64,000 nt of DNA, from positions 13,950,001 to 14,014,000 of the forward strand of contig NC_088788.1 of assembly GCF_949628265.1 (NCBI RefSeq). The letters run 5' to 3'. The position numbers and the translations under genes were made by a program. The notes below the pieces were generated by a model. The model was not told the DNA's origin and ran no database searches. It saw only the letters and a list, made by a program, of their open reading frames with translations. Source of the DNA: Cloeon dipterum. Its lineage: Eukaryota > Arthropoda > Insecta > Ephemeroptera > Baetidae. Shown piece after piece: positions 54,601-64,000 of the stretch (positions are counted from its first letter, which is position 1; every line of letters starts with the position of its first letter).

Positions 54601-57600
54601 CTCTCTCGTGCGTGGATGTGTGTGCGCTGCTAAATCGGGAGATTTGCGCGTAAAAAACGGTTTGGGAGAGAGCGGACCGCGCGTATGTGACGACAATCCA
54701 AAAGAAAATTCTCGTTTTATGATAAAAATCTGAGTAATTTTATAGGGTGTGTATGGAACAAATGTCAAGTTGAGACTCAATGTAAAATCCAAATAAAAAA
54801 TAGATTGTGCGGAATTTAGAAAATAATTAAATATACACCCCTAGGTCAACTAAAATTGGAAATGATTTATTCTAGAAGACTCGTGTTCACGAGGCATGTT
54901 AGTACGTTTAAGGTTATTAAATTTGTAAACAAGTGGTGTCCGTGGCTCCAGTGCAAATGACAACCTAGTGTGCAAATTAGAAAATTTAAGATTTTTTAAT
55001 TCAATGGTTTGAGCTATTGGTTGAGGGTTTTATGCTTGCTAGATCTAAGAATTTACTCTAAGCCCTCAGGCGGGACAAGAAGCTCATGAATTATAGAACT
55101 GTAAGCAGCAGAAAATTTCTATATAGAAATACGTGAAAATAAACAGCTCATTAATACACTGAGGAAGGTGCATTAAATTTAAAATGAAAAATAGGTATAA
55201 TAATTTGGAAATTTTAACAATTTATTAGAAAAAAATAGCCTATTTATGGCACGAACTGGCTTGTTTGCTGGTGCGAACGAAAAATGTGTCTTTTGACATA
55301 TACTTAACCTCAAACGCACCAGAAAATAACTATTAATCTTTTCACTTGGGAAAATTTCATTAGAAACCAATCATCCAGCTCAGTGGTATTTGGAAATACG
55401 TGATTCAATGTGAGTCTAGAAGATGTTGCTCTACAGTTAAGCTACACAATTATTATTTTCTATTGTGTGTGATGAAGGAAAGTACATTTTTCCGGTCACC
55501 CGCAACAAGCGAGTTTGTGCTAAGAATGAGGTATTTTTTCAAGCTATTTTTTTCTGAAAGGTTTTTGTGACTGAAAATTTTGTCGTATTTTGTTCATATC
55601 ACTTCCATGTAAAAGGGATGAAAAATAGTAGGCAAAATAAAACACGACTTTCAACAAGGAATGTCCTGTATTTTTAAGGAAAATATTTTCGATCATCATG
55701 TATTTCTATTATGCATTTCTCATATTCTTTTTAAAACTTATGAGTGCGAGGCTGCAGCGTTTTTATTCGCCTGCTTTGAATCTTATTCAAATGTTTCTAT
55801 AGATGCATTCATTACCATTTCGGGTCATCCAAAGGTTTCTCTAAATGGACATTTAAACGCTTGGACGATTGCCTGACTTAGTTGCAGGGCTAATCCAGCA
55901 CGCACACCGGCAATTTGCCTATCAAAACTTGATTTTCATAAGAGTTAAACTCGGCATGAAGAAGCGCGCGGCATCTTTTTGATCGAAAACGCATCGTCAC
56001 AAAGGTAATTCACTGGTCACTCGCGGCCAACGCTTAAGCTGTGCTTTCTAATTAGGATTTCCTGCTTCAGCAACCGCGCACTTTGAATAAAAGGCTTTAT
56101 GGCGTTCGCTGCTCGGCGGCAATAAAAAGCTGTTTTGTCGGCGCACATCACAGCGCGCACGTATATAAAAGTCGCGACTTTTTACACACGCATCTTTTGA
56201 TTGCCAGGTGGCAGTTTTCAATTCGAGTTTTACACCCGAGTGCGCGCAATTTTATTGGCTTTTTGTGCCCGCGCCCGACACAGTTTTCGCCTCCGCAAAC
56301 GGTGACTCCGCCTTCATTCGAAAGACAACTCGCCAGTACAGACCGAAACAATTATCTAACAGTAAATTGGTTAACCAGCTTTTCATTTTAATACTTTATC
56401 CTCCCCCGCACCCTGGACACGAGAAAACTCTTTATTTTTCAAATTAAGTTTGTGAAGGCGGCGGCGGCGTGCCTTTTAGATACAATAAAAGGAAGGAGAT
56501 TGTAAAAATACTTCGTTTGCCCATCTCCATAAAACCTTTTCAACCGACTGACTGACTGACTGAGCGGCAAAAACACCAATTTGAGTATTACATATCCTTC
56601 GCAGCTGAGTTTCCAAGCTCGAGAGGTATTTTTTGCTCCAAGCGACGGAAAAGATCTGAAATAGGGCCTTTCAAAGGCCAAGATAGACGTCAGATTTTAT
56701 GGCAACAACTGCACTTAACGTGAATTTTATACTTTGTTTCGACTCTTACTCTCTATTTCAGAAGCTTGGAACGCTAATTTTTTAATTGCTTCGCAAGTTT
56801 ATTTATTACTGTTTAAGCGTTCTTCGCCAGTCCACAGTCCAGTGCAAGTAGAATTATTTCCATATAGTTTTCAGTAAACAGCAAGACTAAGATTTAACAT
56901 GCTATTTTTTCCTCCAGGAGATAACGAGGAAATCCCCATATTCAGTTGTTTAAATCAATCATTTTCAATTTAATATTTAAAAAAAATTGAAATCCAGCGA
57001 GTTCAAGACTGACATTGAGTCTTATAATAAAAAAAACAATATGTGTAAACAAACAATTAAAAACGTAAAATATGTATTAATTTCGTGGTTTATTGTTGTA
57101 CATTCAAGCGCAAATGTGATTTCAGTGTTCCCGCTCGTCCGGTTAGTGCGTTTTATTGCGAGAGTGTGCATAATAAGCAGCTGTCTTGGACCATATGTGT
57201 ATAGAATGGAAGGAGCACAATTTGAGCCGTTTCAAATCGGCTCAGGCGGATCGTAAAACTAGCAACCGCGCGTACAATAAAAATAGATTGCTCTTAAAGT
57301 ACTACATGATTTACGTATTACGCCAAGCCGCGGCCTGCAATAATAAAACACCTCTGTAAATTATCGTGAAAGCCGCAGCACCAGCTCGGCAGCGGCTCAC
57401 GGGTCCTCATCATCATCTCTCTCTCTCTATCTCTCTCTCGAATTCTGCACACACAAAGCGGCCGTGTAATTAATACCGCAGGAGCGCAGCCCCCGCACTG
57501 CACACAAAGCGCCAACAAAGCCAACGAGAGAACGCAGGCAATAATAATAATTGCGCGTGTAATTAATTCAATTACACGCAAATGAATGGGCGCGGGTTAT

Positions 57601-60600
57601 TTCGACATTGCGCACACGCGAATGTTTTAATTCTGGCGCATAAAGGCTCTTTCAATTAGTTAGCTTCCTCGTTGTTCCGCAGACAGTGCAACTTTTTGGC
57701 AATTAGTAAGGAGATTTGTTGTTTTCAACAGCGGTATAATTCAGGTTTAAGCCCTTCCCTAAATGTAGCATAAAACTAAACTGCGTGCTTTAATAAAATA
57801 TTGATATGATTTCAAGCAAAAATTATTCCTGCTTTCCTCGTCGGAGCTGAGGTCAAACCGCAAAAGACGGCAATTTGTAACCATCCTTGTAGAATAGTTA
57901 AGAGCGACTGTTTTTAGAGTTTTTGTCTCGATGCTCTTCTCGCCTCGACCAACAAGCAGATTTTTCAATTTCGCCTCGCTCGTTAATATTATTTACCTTT
58001 TTTTAACACATCTGCGGGCAGAGCGATGAATTTATTATTTCCATACGCGCATCGTGACGCTTGCAGCACCGATTCAAAGGCGGCAGGCGGGCAGGCACAA
58101 AAAGCGCTGTTAAATTGAGTGAAAAATGAATGTGTTAAATCTCGTTTACAATGAAACATGAATCACTGCACGGCCCTTTTTTGCTGCCCTTTTATTATTT
58201 ATCGCCATTGTGCAATAACATCTTACTTTGGCGCTTTTTGCAATGCGACAAAAGCGAGCGAGCGAGCGAGAGAGCGGCGGGGTCAAGAGGTCACGGCGAG
58301 GGCGGGGGCGCATGAGCACCGGAGCGGCGCCGCCCTGCGCACCCCTGTGAGCACCATTGGAGCACCAGTCAGGGTGCCGCCCCCTTTCGCGGCCAGGCCA
58401 ATCGAGCGGCCGAGGCAGAGCGCCAGCCAGATCGACTCGCCAGGCCAATTTCGCCGGCAGCACAGCCAACTGCTGCCACCGAATAGATTAGAATAAAGTT
58501 TAAAACTCAATCTGCTGTTTCGGCGGCGCAGTTTGTCGCTTTTTGCCGCATGAACAAAGGGGTTGTAAATAACGCGGCGGCGGCAGCGGTGCGGAGGCGA
58601 ATTTATTGCCTTGGCTCGAATTATTCCTGGCCAATTTCGCTTGCTTCTTCCCCCTTTTTGCTCCATTTGTACGCGACGTGTCACAATTTCCCTGCCGACG
58701 GGATTTATCTCTGACAGCTCTGGCCAAACCTGCAGCACTTTTTTGCGCAGAGTGGCGGAGGAGTTTCTGCTCTGTGCTGACCCAGTTCTACCGACGGCCA
58801 ATCGGATAACGACTGCTTTTGGTTGCCGAATGCATTGATTTTGTGCCACTCGCGTAAAAATCAGCTCCGGCAGACGATGCAGACCAGTGATAGCAAATCA
58901 CACTTTGTCTTTTACTCTGATCAACGGATGGGTTAACTCGCCACCCAATTAAAAAACATTTTCGTCGCAAATTCAAAATATTCAAATAACAATAAATTAT
59001 TGAAATAAATAAAATCGCTGCCAGTGGTTGCAGAGAAAATATTATAAAAGTTAGTTAGATACCTTGTATAGCTTGGTTCCATGAAGTTGGAGGTACACGA
59101 AATTTATCCTGTCACTAGCCTTTCATATTTCAAGATAGTCTTCCCAAAATAGTATAAGGTGAAATAGCTGATGCGAGATTCTTTCTTCCAGAATCGTCAA
59201 GAAGTTCACAATTTGATTATCCGAATGCTAACGCACGCCGTCGTCAGACTTGGCAATAAAACGCTCGTTCCTGGAGAGAAACGCAAGGCAAACATTTCAA
59301 GCGCGTCTCTCATTTCCTTTTCTTAATAAAAAGCTGCTGTGACGAAAGTGCCACTGCCATGTAGCCAGATTTTAATTTCAAAGTTGGAATGAAGTGCCCT
59401 TGATTGCCACTCGTGAGGCAGTTAAAAATGGCAATTAAAATTTTAATATCGGCCGCAGTGGCAACAACTTTCTCAACAGCTCTTCTTGCATCGATTGAGC
59501 TCTCCGAGGAGAGGACATAAGCAACCGCCGACCGTCTTAGATGCAACAAGCCTGATAAAAATAATAATTTTTAATTAACAATGCACGTCTTGCACCCTCG
59601 CCCGTCTCCTTCATCCCCCGCCACAGCGCGTAAGAGCCGAAAGAGTCTCATCAGATAACAGCCGTTCCCCTTCATGTCGCCGACGCTGTACATTTATTTA
59701 TTGCATATTAGTACGCGCGGCGACTGCCTCTCCTGTTTGTTCAGAATAAATTTATCTGAGCGCGAGGTAAAAAATACTACGTTCGTGCCAGTGTCCTTTC
59801 CAATGGGCCAATAAACACGAGAGAAATCTGATTGTGAATTATTTATTTGTATTTTTCACCGCTTGTTGTTGGCAGATAATGAGCTCAGATTTATCGATCT
59901 ATTCAATCCAGGCAATAATTGTATTGTCGACGCGCTGCCGATTTGTTTGTACTGCGAATCCAATGGACGTGTGCGAAGACCGGCCGTAATTTCTTGCCTT
60001 CGTGCGAGCATAGGAAAGGATCGATTGATGAGAAAATTCAAAATGCTTAAATTTATCAGGATTGTTGATGTGCGCAAACTTTCAAAGTAAGAGAAGAGAA
60101 GCGAAATAGATAAAAATATATTTTGAATTGAAAAAAAAATCCCACTCAGTTCTGCACTCAAGAATTACGGCTTGATTGTCATGCCACGATATTTTATACC
60201 AGCAGTAAATAATACAACATTTTTAAACTAAAAATTTAATATTTAAACTTGTAGCTCCCTTTCGGGGCAAAGCCTTTTCTTTTTAGCTCAGTATCTCATC
60301 CTATCAAATGAGTTAATCTTGGACTTAATACAAAAAAACAGTACTCAGCATAAACATTCGATTTTCATTTTTAAATGTATCTTTGGAGACTGTTCTAATT
60401 ATGAATTAAAATGAACTTATTTCCTTTCATTTTATCTAAAAAAAATCAAGTTGTAAGGGTCAACTCTGACTCTGCCCTCCTGGACAGGGTTTTCGCAATT
60501 TTTTTCCAAGTGTTGCCTTTTCTTACTTGCTTTTACAATTTTTTGACTATGCCATAAAATGATTGCAATTTGAAAAATGTGAGAATAAACAACTATATAA

Positions 60601-63063
60601 TAAAGCTATTTACGTAGCATACAGGTTTAAGTAAATAACATTTTTATTAAGCTGCGAGGCACAGTGAAAAGAAAACAATGTTAAAATATTAACTTAACAT
60701 TAACCATAAAATTGAATTAGCATTTTTTATGCTTCTTGCAACAAACCCGCTCATGCAGCATAAAAAGTTGAGTTGGCCACTATCAGCATAAATATTTCAA
60801 TTACGCTGCAATCCACTTTGCAGCCGCTTTTATATGCCTTTTAAGTCCGAATTCATAAAATCCATTAAATGCGAATACCTCGAGAAGGAAATTTTTTATC
60901 ATTTATGGCCGCGCGCGGCGAAAATCAATTGTACACACACTATATTCGCGGGGCAGGCCATAAAATTCGTACGTTTCTCGCTGGGTGTGCTGCTCGCGCG
61001 GTTTATTAAAGTTCGGAAACACGACTGAAAGGCCTCTCCACAATTCCGGATGGCTTGGAAAAAACGGACAATTACCATATTCCGCCCGAGAGTAGTCAGT
61101 AAATAACAATTAGAGGCGCGCAAAATGAGAACAGTGCTATTTCCCAATGTTGCCTTAATGGAAATATTAAAAGGGCCGTCGCGTTTACAAGCTCCGAGCG
61201 AAATCCGTGTGCGCCACACACGATACGTTTAAAAGGTGTTACATGTTGTTATAAAAGCTATTAAGGGGACGATATTGCGTGCCTCCACTTTATTAGCATA
61301 ATTTGATCACTAATGGATCATAATTCCTCAAAAACACTTACCGACTTGCGGTTTACACACCGCCATCAACGAACCGTTAAAATATTAGCATTTTTTGCTC
61401 CCGACCCACGTCGACAGAAAATCCCGCGAGTGCAGAAATCACATTAACTATAAGCGAGGGCTGTACTCACGTCGGAATCCACGACCCTCCTCAGGGGTTG
61501 AGCGTTCCGAGCCGGGGGTGTCGGCGCGCAAGTTGGCCTCCTCTGTGCCACTCATGCTCTCGTCCTCCTGCTGATTCAGCGGCGACGAACTCAAGTCAGG
61601 CGAACTGGCCTCGTGACCGACCTCTAAGTTGTATAAACTCTTGCTGCAACCTGCCCTGATGTCAGGCTGGAAAAGATGTATTTATTTTATAGGGTAAAAT
61701 CACCGATAAGCTTTGGTGCATTTTGGATCGTTTATTTATTTTTTAAGAATAAAACAGGTAGGGAAATAACAGCAAGATTAAAAAAGCGACCTTCAGTGGG
61801 CTCTTATGATGTCGTTTCTATGTGAAAAATTGAATAGTAAATCAAGTTTCATTTATTTTTTGAATGCAATTCAACAAACAGAATCATATAAATCAATACA
61901 CTGCTACAGCTTGTATTAAAAACCAAATTTTATTTTTTAAATGTTAAGATTCTGATAGTTCCAAGTGAAACAACGATAGCGCAGGCACTAGCTTGCCTCC
62001 TTTCTGCGTGGCTTGCGCCACAAAGGAGTCCTTCAGATCTCTCAAGGAAAAGTGGGTAAACCGTAATCCCGAACAACAGCGAAACCGCAAGATTCATTAC
62101 CCCTAATAACAGAGCACACACTCACCCCTGTTTTGAGACTCTTGGCCTGCGGAGGGGCGAAAGCTGATAGCGGCCGGAACGCGCCGTGGGTGCCAAAAGT
62201 CAATCGTGGGTCAAGAGCTGGGTGCAGAAACTGATGCGGCTGCAAGTGTTGCAGCAAGTGACCAGGGTAGCTAAATCTTCCAGGCAAGTGAAAGTCCTTC
62301 GGAAGCTGCAATTGTTATCATACAGCAATTGAAAAAATAATCAACTGTTACTTTTCTTCGCTTAAAAATTATTCTTTAATCGAGTCCAAAAAAACTTTAG
62401 TGATTGACATGAAATCCGTAATTTTTTAAACTTTTTCGCGGTAATTTTCATATTCCTTGCGTGGATGACGCACGAATGTAATATAATGACTTGTTTTTTA
62501 AGAAAAATAAATTGACTGAATTTATTAAACAAAGGTAACAAATTTATCAGTTAGTCAGAATGAGATGTGCCAAAAGTGCAGCAGACATGAATTAGTGGTG
62601 ATCACAAATTTTGCTTTGTTTTTTTAAACCTCGATATGTCACAGAAAAACGCTTTTCATCTAGGACGATTCATAAAAATCGTACACAATTCAATCAAAAT
62701 AAAAAAATGTGAAATATACTTTTTTATTCTATTACTAAAAACATTAAAAGCGAGAAATCATATAAGTGGTGACTGAAAAATGTATATTTTTCCTTTAGAA
62801 ATTCCTGGTTGATGATTTTCTATTTTATTTACTCGTTGAATCAGCCCTCTCAAGAGCTCTTTGATGTTTAAAGAATGCATGCACATCATAACACTCAGTT
62901 CGGAGTGAGTCGCTGAAGGGAGGGGTGGTCGTCCTACCTGCGGATTGAAGGTCCTTTGCATAGTCAGCACATCGCTGAGAGTGTCTCCCGACTGGGAGAA
63001 AACGACCAGAGAAGGAGGAAGTTGAGGATTTGTTGCATAGGCAGCCGCCGCAGCGTTGTCCAT
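29676..63063 (-). CDS. RNF220: RNF220-type RING E3 ubiquitin ligase, ten coding exons
   Basis: Minus-strand exons 63063-62938, 62305-62126, 61666-61471, 34022-33799, 32764-32582, 31332-31200, 31092-30951, 30889-30730, 29891-29817 and 29747-29676 join in frame to 496 residues plus stop (human RNF220: 566). Order: N-terminal region rich in Pro and His, two zinc-knuckle-like motifs (Cys179-x2-Cys182 with His194; Cys273-x2-Cys276 with His295-x3-Cys299), an EEYEWAGQKRVRASSLLAGG block, an acidic DGDDTVIYG segment, a short coiled coil (IEALKMKIKQLE), and a C3HC4 RING (Cys444, 447, 460, His462, Cys465, 468, 479, 482) ending DLRRIYL. Block order and the RING end match vertebrate RNF220 closely. Vertebrate RNF220 ubiquitinates Sin3B and transcription factors and acts in Wnt and Hedgehog signalling; its role here is inferred. 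Met1 opens its exon, so an upstream exon could add residues. Confidence 0.95.
29817..29891 (-). CDS. RNF220: RNF220-like exon 9 (RING core)
   Basis: 25 codons: DRYRKPVISINCWHVHCEDC, then WLQTL. Supplies Cys460, His462, Cys465 and Cys468. Acceptor ATTTCAG, donor TTG|GTGAGT, both phase 0. Confidence 0.95.
29892..30729 (-). other. RNF220-like intron, 838 bp
   Basis: AT-rich. Contains CCAAAGGTGAAAAATCCTC at about 30049, resembling a segment near 24726 in the intergenic region. No exon seen. Confidence 0.85.
30730..30889 (-). CDS. RNF220: RNF220-like exon 8 (coiled coil, first RING cysteines)
   Basis: Enters completing a Ser codon and leaves after Met448. Encodes PGNKVEVKPEPSEN, IEALKMKIKQLES and KLKCLICM. 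Human RNF220 has FEALKARVRELE followed by YKCLICM at the same place. Confidence 0.95.
30951..31092 (-). CDS. RNF220: RNF220-like exon 7 (acidic segment)
   Basis: Encodes GMQAGQSAEDEEGDLVVDGD, DTVIYGPPQYNDNDV and AAEGKRES. Matches the vertebrate DVDGDDTLEYGKPQY segment. Codons are split at both ends (one base in, two bases out), consistent with neighbours. Confidence 0.92.
31200..31332 (-). CDS. RNF220: RNF220-like exon 6
   Basis: Encodes DVDADIDVEGDED, FEEYEWAGQKRVRA and SSLLAGGYV. Vertebrate RNF220 has FEEYEWCGQKRIRATTLLEGG, one of the family's best signatures. Acceptor GGATTTCAG, donor G|GTGAGA. Confidence 0.95.
31333..32581 (-). other. RNF220-like intron, 1249 bp
   Basis: AT-rich, GTAAAA donor and TTTCAG acceptor on the minus strand. 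Only short meaningless ORFs seen. Confidence 0.85.
32582..32764 (-). CDS. RNF220: RNF220-like exon 5 (second CPVC zinc motif)
   Basis: 61 codons, phase 0. Encodes TYQRVKNNRQNRLRSKHR, then VVCPVCNEAI and LNAHVEQCLLQK. The Cys-x2-Cys, His-x3-Cys spacing suggests a C2HC zinc motif. Vertebrate RNF220 has a matching R-V-x-x-N-R-Q-x-R-L-x-x-R stretch (FLRVRANRQTRLNAR). Confidence 0.93.
32765..33798 (-). other. RNF220-like intron, 1034 bp
   Basis: GC-balanced near 32780-33010, with ORFs running on the plus strand that look like composition artefacts; AT-rich beyond. Donor GAG|GTTCGT is weaker than others in the gene. Confidence 0.82.
33799..34022 (-). CDS. RNF220: RNF220-like exon 4 (first CPIC zinc motif)
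   Basis: Enters in a split Arg codon. Encodes RKQHRPDPACCPICGVTI, then FETHYMQEVERLMKMSL and a Ser/Thr/Gly-rich linker ending SRWE. Vertebrate RNF220 has CPICQVLLRPSELQEHMEQE followed by LEQL at this point. Confidence 0.93.
37425..37455. repeat. perfect 11-bp inverted repeat
   Basis: Arms TGAAAGGTTTT (37425-37435) and AAAACCTTTCA (37445-37455) around a 9-nt spacer. Could form a hairpin or bind a dimeric protein. Function unknown. Confidence 0.85.
38402..38425. repeat. perfect 9-bp inverted repeat
   Basis: Arms TCACGGGAT and ATCCCGTGA with a 6-nt GCAAAA loop, in the giant intron. Confidence 0.85.
43727..44130. repeat. 404-bp segment bounded by 14-bp inverted repeats
   Basis: GGAGGGATGTGAAA at 43727-43740 and its exact reverse complement TTTCACATCCCTCC at 44117-44130. 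Terminal inverted repeats with a non-coding interior are typical of a MITE-like element, but I see no clear target-site duplication and no transposase. Related single copies are at 48031-48046 and 55610-55625. Confidence 0.45.
48031..48046 (+). repeat. dispersed copy of the AGGGATGTGAAA repeat
   Basis: AAGGGATGTGAAAAAT matches the right-end inverted repeat of the 43727-44130 segment over GGGATGTGAAAAAT. It is preceded by CATGTGACA, similar to the CATGTA before the copy at 55610. Confidence 0.45.
51214..51295. repeat. (CT)n microsatellite, about 82 bp
   Basis: About 41 CT units with a single A interruption at 51254. On the gene's own (minus) strand this is a (GA)n tract, a GAGA-factor-type sequence. 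Confidence 0.97.
51639..51690. repeat. (GCC)17 trinucleotide repeat
   Basis: 17 uninterrupted GCC units (51639-51689) followed by GCAGCCGCAG. It reads GGC on the transcribed minus strand, inside the giant intron and about 340 bp from the (CT)n tract. Confidence 0.97.
55610..55625 (+). repeat. dispersed copy, shorter form (GGGATGAAAAATAGT)
   Basis: AAAAGGGATGAAAAATAGTAGG resembles the 44130 end (reverse complement GGGATGTGAAAAATAGTGG) with a 2-nt TG deletion. Confidence 0.35.
56546..56563. repeat. (GACT)4 tandem repeat
   Basis: Four GACT units followed by GA, in the giant intron. Short and probably a simple-sequence tract. Confidence 0.85.
57555..57579. promoter_or_regulatory. palindromic double TAATTA site
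   Basis: Arms GCGTGTAATT and AATTACACGC around a 5-nt spacer. The motif contains TAATTA (57560-57565) and CAATTA (57569-57574), homeodomain core sequences facing each other. Position inside the giant intron suits an enhancer element, but this is motif evidence only. Confidence 0.4.
58280..58293 (+). promoter_or_regulatory. DR2 nuclear-receptor-like site
   Basis: GGGTCA and AGGTCA in direct repeat with a 2-nt spacer (AG), in a GC-rich block next to a (GCGA)n run. Half-sites match the hormone-receptor consensus. Confidence 0.4.
61471..61666 (-). CDS. RNF220: RNF220-like exon 3
   Basis: Encodes PDIRAGCSKSLYNLEVGHEA, SSPDLSSSPLNQQEDESMSG and TPGSERSTPEEGRGF, then leaves one base into an Arg codon. 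Ser/Glu-rich and weakly conserved, but splice sites (TTTTCCAG, C|GTGAGT) and phases fit. Reading it in another phase gives an early stop. Confidence 0.85.
61667..62125 (-). other. RNF220-like intron, 459 bp
   Basis: GGG|GTGAGT donor, TTTTCCAG acceptor (minus strand), AT-rich, nothing else seen. Confidence 0.85.
62126..62305 (-). CDS. RNF220: RNF220-like exon 2
   Basis: 60 codons, phase 0: LPKDFHLPGRFSYPGHLLQH, PHQFLHPALDPRL and GTHGAFRPLSAFAPP. Human RNF220 has FPPSLLHLHPQFAPPNLD and GVGAFRPFAS at this place; the GAFRP match is the anchor. Confidence 0.92.
62306..62937 (-). other. RNF220-like intron, 632 bp
   Basis: AT-rich, CAG|GTAGGA donor and GCTTGCAG-type acceptor on the minus strand (TTGCAG). 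No feature seen. Confidence 0.85.
62938..63063 (-). CDS. RNF220: RNF220-like exon 1 in window (start region)
   Basis: 42 codons from ATG at 63063-63061: MDNAAAAAYATNPQLPPSLV, SQSGDTLSD and MQRTFNPQ. Human RNF220 has MENSSYLPNPLASPALMVLA near its start, so this is the conserved N-terminus. The ATG directly follows a TTTCAG acceptor, so the exon begins here and a 5' exon lies further upstream. If that exon is coding, the true start is upstream. Confidence 0.85.
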
Positions 63064-64000
63064 CTGAAACAAAACAATCGCCGAATGTCAAATAAAACAA
63101 ATCGCACACTTGCGAACCCTTGATTGCGCTTAAAATATTGATGTAGTTTACTAAACTCATTTATCCAAGCACCACACTGCTTTTACAAAAATGCTTATCC
63201 CGCACTCAAGGCAAATATACCCACTAATTAACGTTTAAGTTTTGAATTTTAAGTGCGAAATTCTCTTAGCCGATTTGAGAGAAAACCCCAGGAAGGAGAC
63301 AGTTGGAGAGTGAGTTATTGTTTCAAGTTTTTCAGCAGACGCAAGAGGCCATCGTAGCTCAACGACGCGGTTGTATATTTAATTTCACAATTTATGCTGC
63401 GTTGAGAAAGGTTTGTCGTCGAGGGAGACAATGCATAATGTCTCAGGTGAAGTGCAAGAGTTTTTGTTTGCTGAGCTCGAGAAGCTGCTTGATTACGACG
63501 CGAAATGCAAGAGCATGAAAGAGCCTCCTCGCGTTTCTTGTCATAATTGGAGATTAAGCAGCAGAAAGATGATTCAATTAGCATGCGGCGCGCGAAATCC
63601 GATAACCACGTTGTGACATTATTAAATTCATATACCTGCAGCAGATCCTTTACATCTCGCGCGTCGCACCCAAGACCTTTATAAGCTCTGCCGTCTTACC
63701 AAGATAAATATATGCATTTCCTTGGATTATTATTACAAACTTTATTCAGACAAAATCGTGTGAGGTAGGTCATAAAAGATTTTCGTTATTTTTTACTCCA
63801 AACAGAAACTACAATTTACTTTCCATCCCGCTAAAATAATAGATTGTCAAGCCGTACGACATATTTCAGGCTCCTGAGTTATTGTGAATGAAGCGGATAA
63901 ATGTCAAACCCTGTTACTTGAAGGTGGGCTTTTTAGAAATTGATGAATGGTAACCTATTAAAATCGAAAGAAAGAAACTCTCTGTAGTCTGGTTTATGTT
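63064..64000 (-). other. upstream intron of the RNF220-like gene
   Basis: Sequence 5' of the first coding exon seen; probably intron between a 5' UTR exon outside the window and the start exon. Mixed composition at 63300-63620, AT-rich elsewhere. I see no exon or promoter I can support. Confidence 0.5.

Larger units (their letters stand above)
34023..61470 (-). other. giant RNF220-like intron, 27,448 bp
   Basis: Lies between exons 3 and 4. No exon, nested gene, tRNA or recognisable transposase was found on either strand; ORFs up to 188 codons exist but look like shadows of GC-rich sequence. AT-rich stretches alternate with GC-balanced islands, for example at about 39170-39700, 40250-40720, 41450-41640, 42400-42800, 47560-47920, 49010-49480, 51780-52080, 54100-54680, 56030-56350 and 58020-58860. 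These carry TAATTA/CAATTA, CAGCTG and TTTATTG/TTTATGG-type motifs. This alternation would suit clustered cis-regulatory elements, but conservation cannot be judged from one sequence. Confidence 0.8.

Noticed and set aside
56665..56679. GGCCTTT-C-AAAGGCC palindrome
   Set aside because: Only 7-bp arms with a 1-nt centre; such short palindromes are expected in a window of this size.
58283..58849. 188-codon minus-strand ORF in the giant intron
   Set aside because: Lies in GC-rich sequence with long ORFs on both strands and several frames; Arg/Ser-rich translation with no domain I recognise, and no evident splice or promoter context.

Overview
The window is genomic DNA from an arthropod, most likely an insect. 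It has spliced genes with GT-AG introns of about 60 bp to 27 kb, an AT-rich non-coding background with (CA)n and (CT)n microsatellites, an arthropod-type gawky gene and a trypsin-fold protease of the secreted insect type. I cannot name the species. Nothing prokaryotic, viral or CRISPR-like was seen.

Layout. Bases 1-4145 (+) hold the last eight coding exons, entering mid-gene, of gawky (GW182/TNRC6), the Argonaute partner that silences microRNA targets. Bases 4146 to about 16063 have no gene and probably form a very long gawky 3' UTR, with 16 sense-strand K-box (miR-2 family) seed matches and a GC-rich stem-loop. A seven-exon secreted trypsin-like protease lies on the minus strand (16415-23729), tail to tail with gawky. 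A 4.1-kb non-coding gap separates it from a divergent two-exon small heat-shock protein gene on the plus strand (27877-28857). Tail to tail with that, on the minus strand, is a ten-exon gene for an RNF220-type RING E3 ubiquitin ligase (29676-63063), whose 5' end is probably beyond the right edge. About 43% of the window is one 27.4-kb intron of that gene (34023-61470). It holds no coding sequence I can support, but it has GC-balanced islands, a (GCC)17 tract, a long (CT)n tract, palindromic TAATTA sites, a DR2 nuclear-receptor-like repeat and a small dispersed repeat family.

The four genes have unrelated jobs (microRNA silencing, extracellular proteolysis, protein folding, ubiquitination), and nothing suggests they act as one system. 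I found no new multi-gene system. The points most worth following are the in-frame 60-nt intron in gawky, the K-box enrichment in its presumed 3' UTR, the stem-loop at 15671-15723, the giant RNF220 intron, and the repeat family inside it. All exon boundaries were placed by hand from splice consensus, reading frame and family resemblance.
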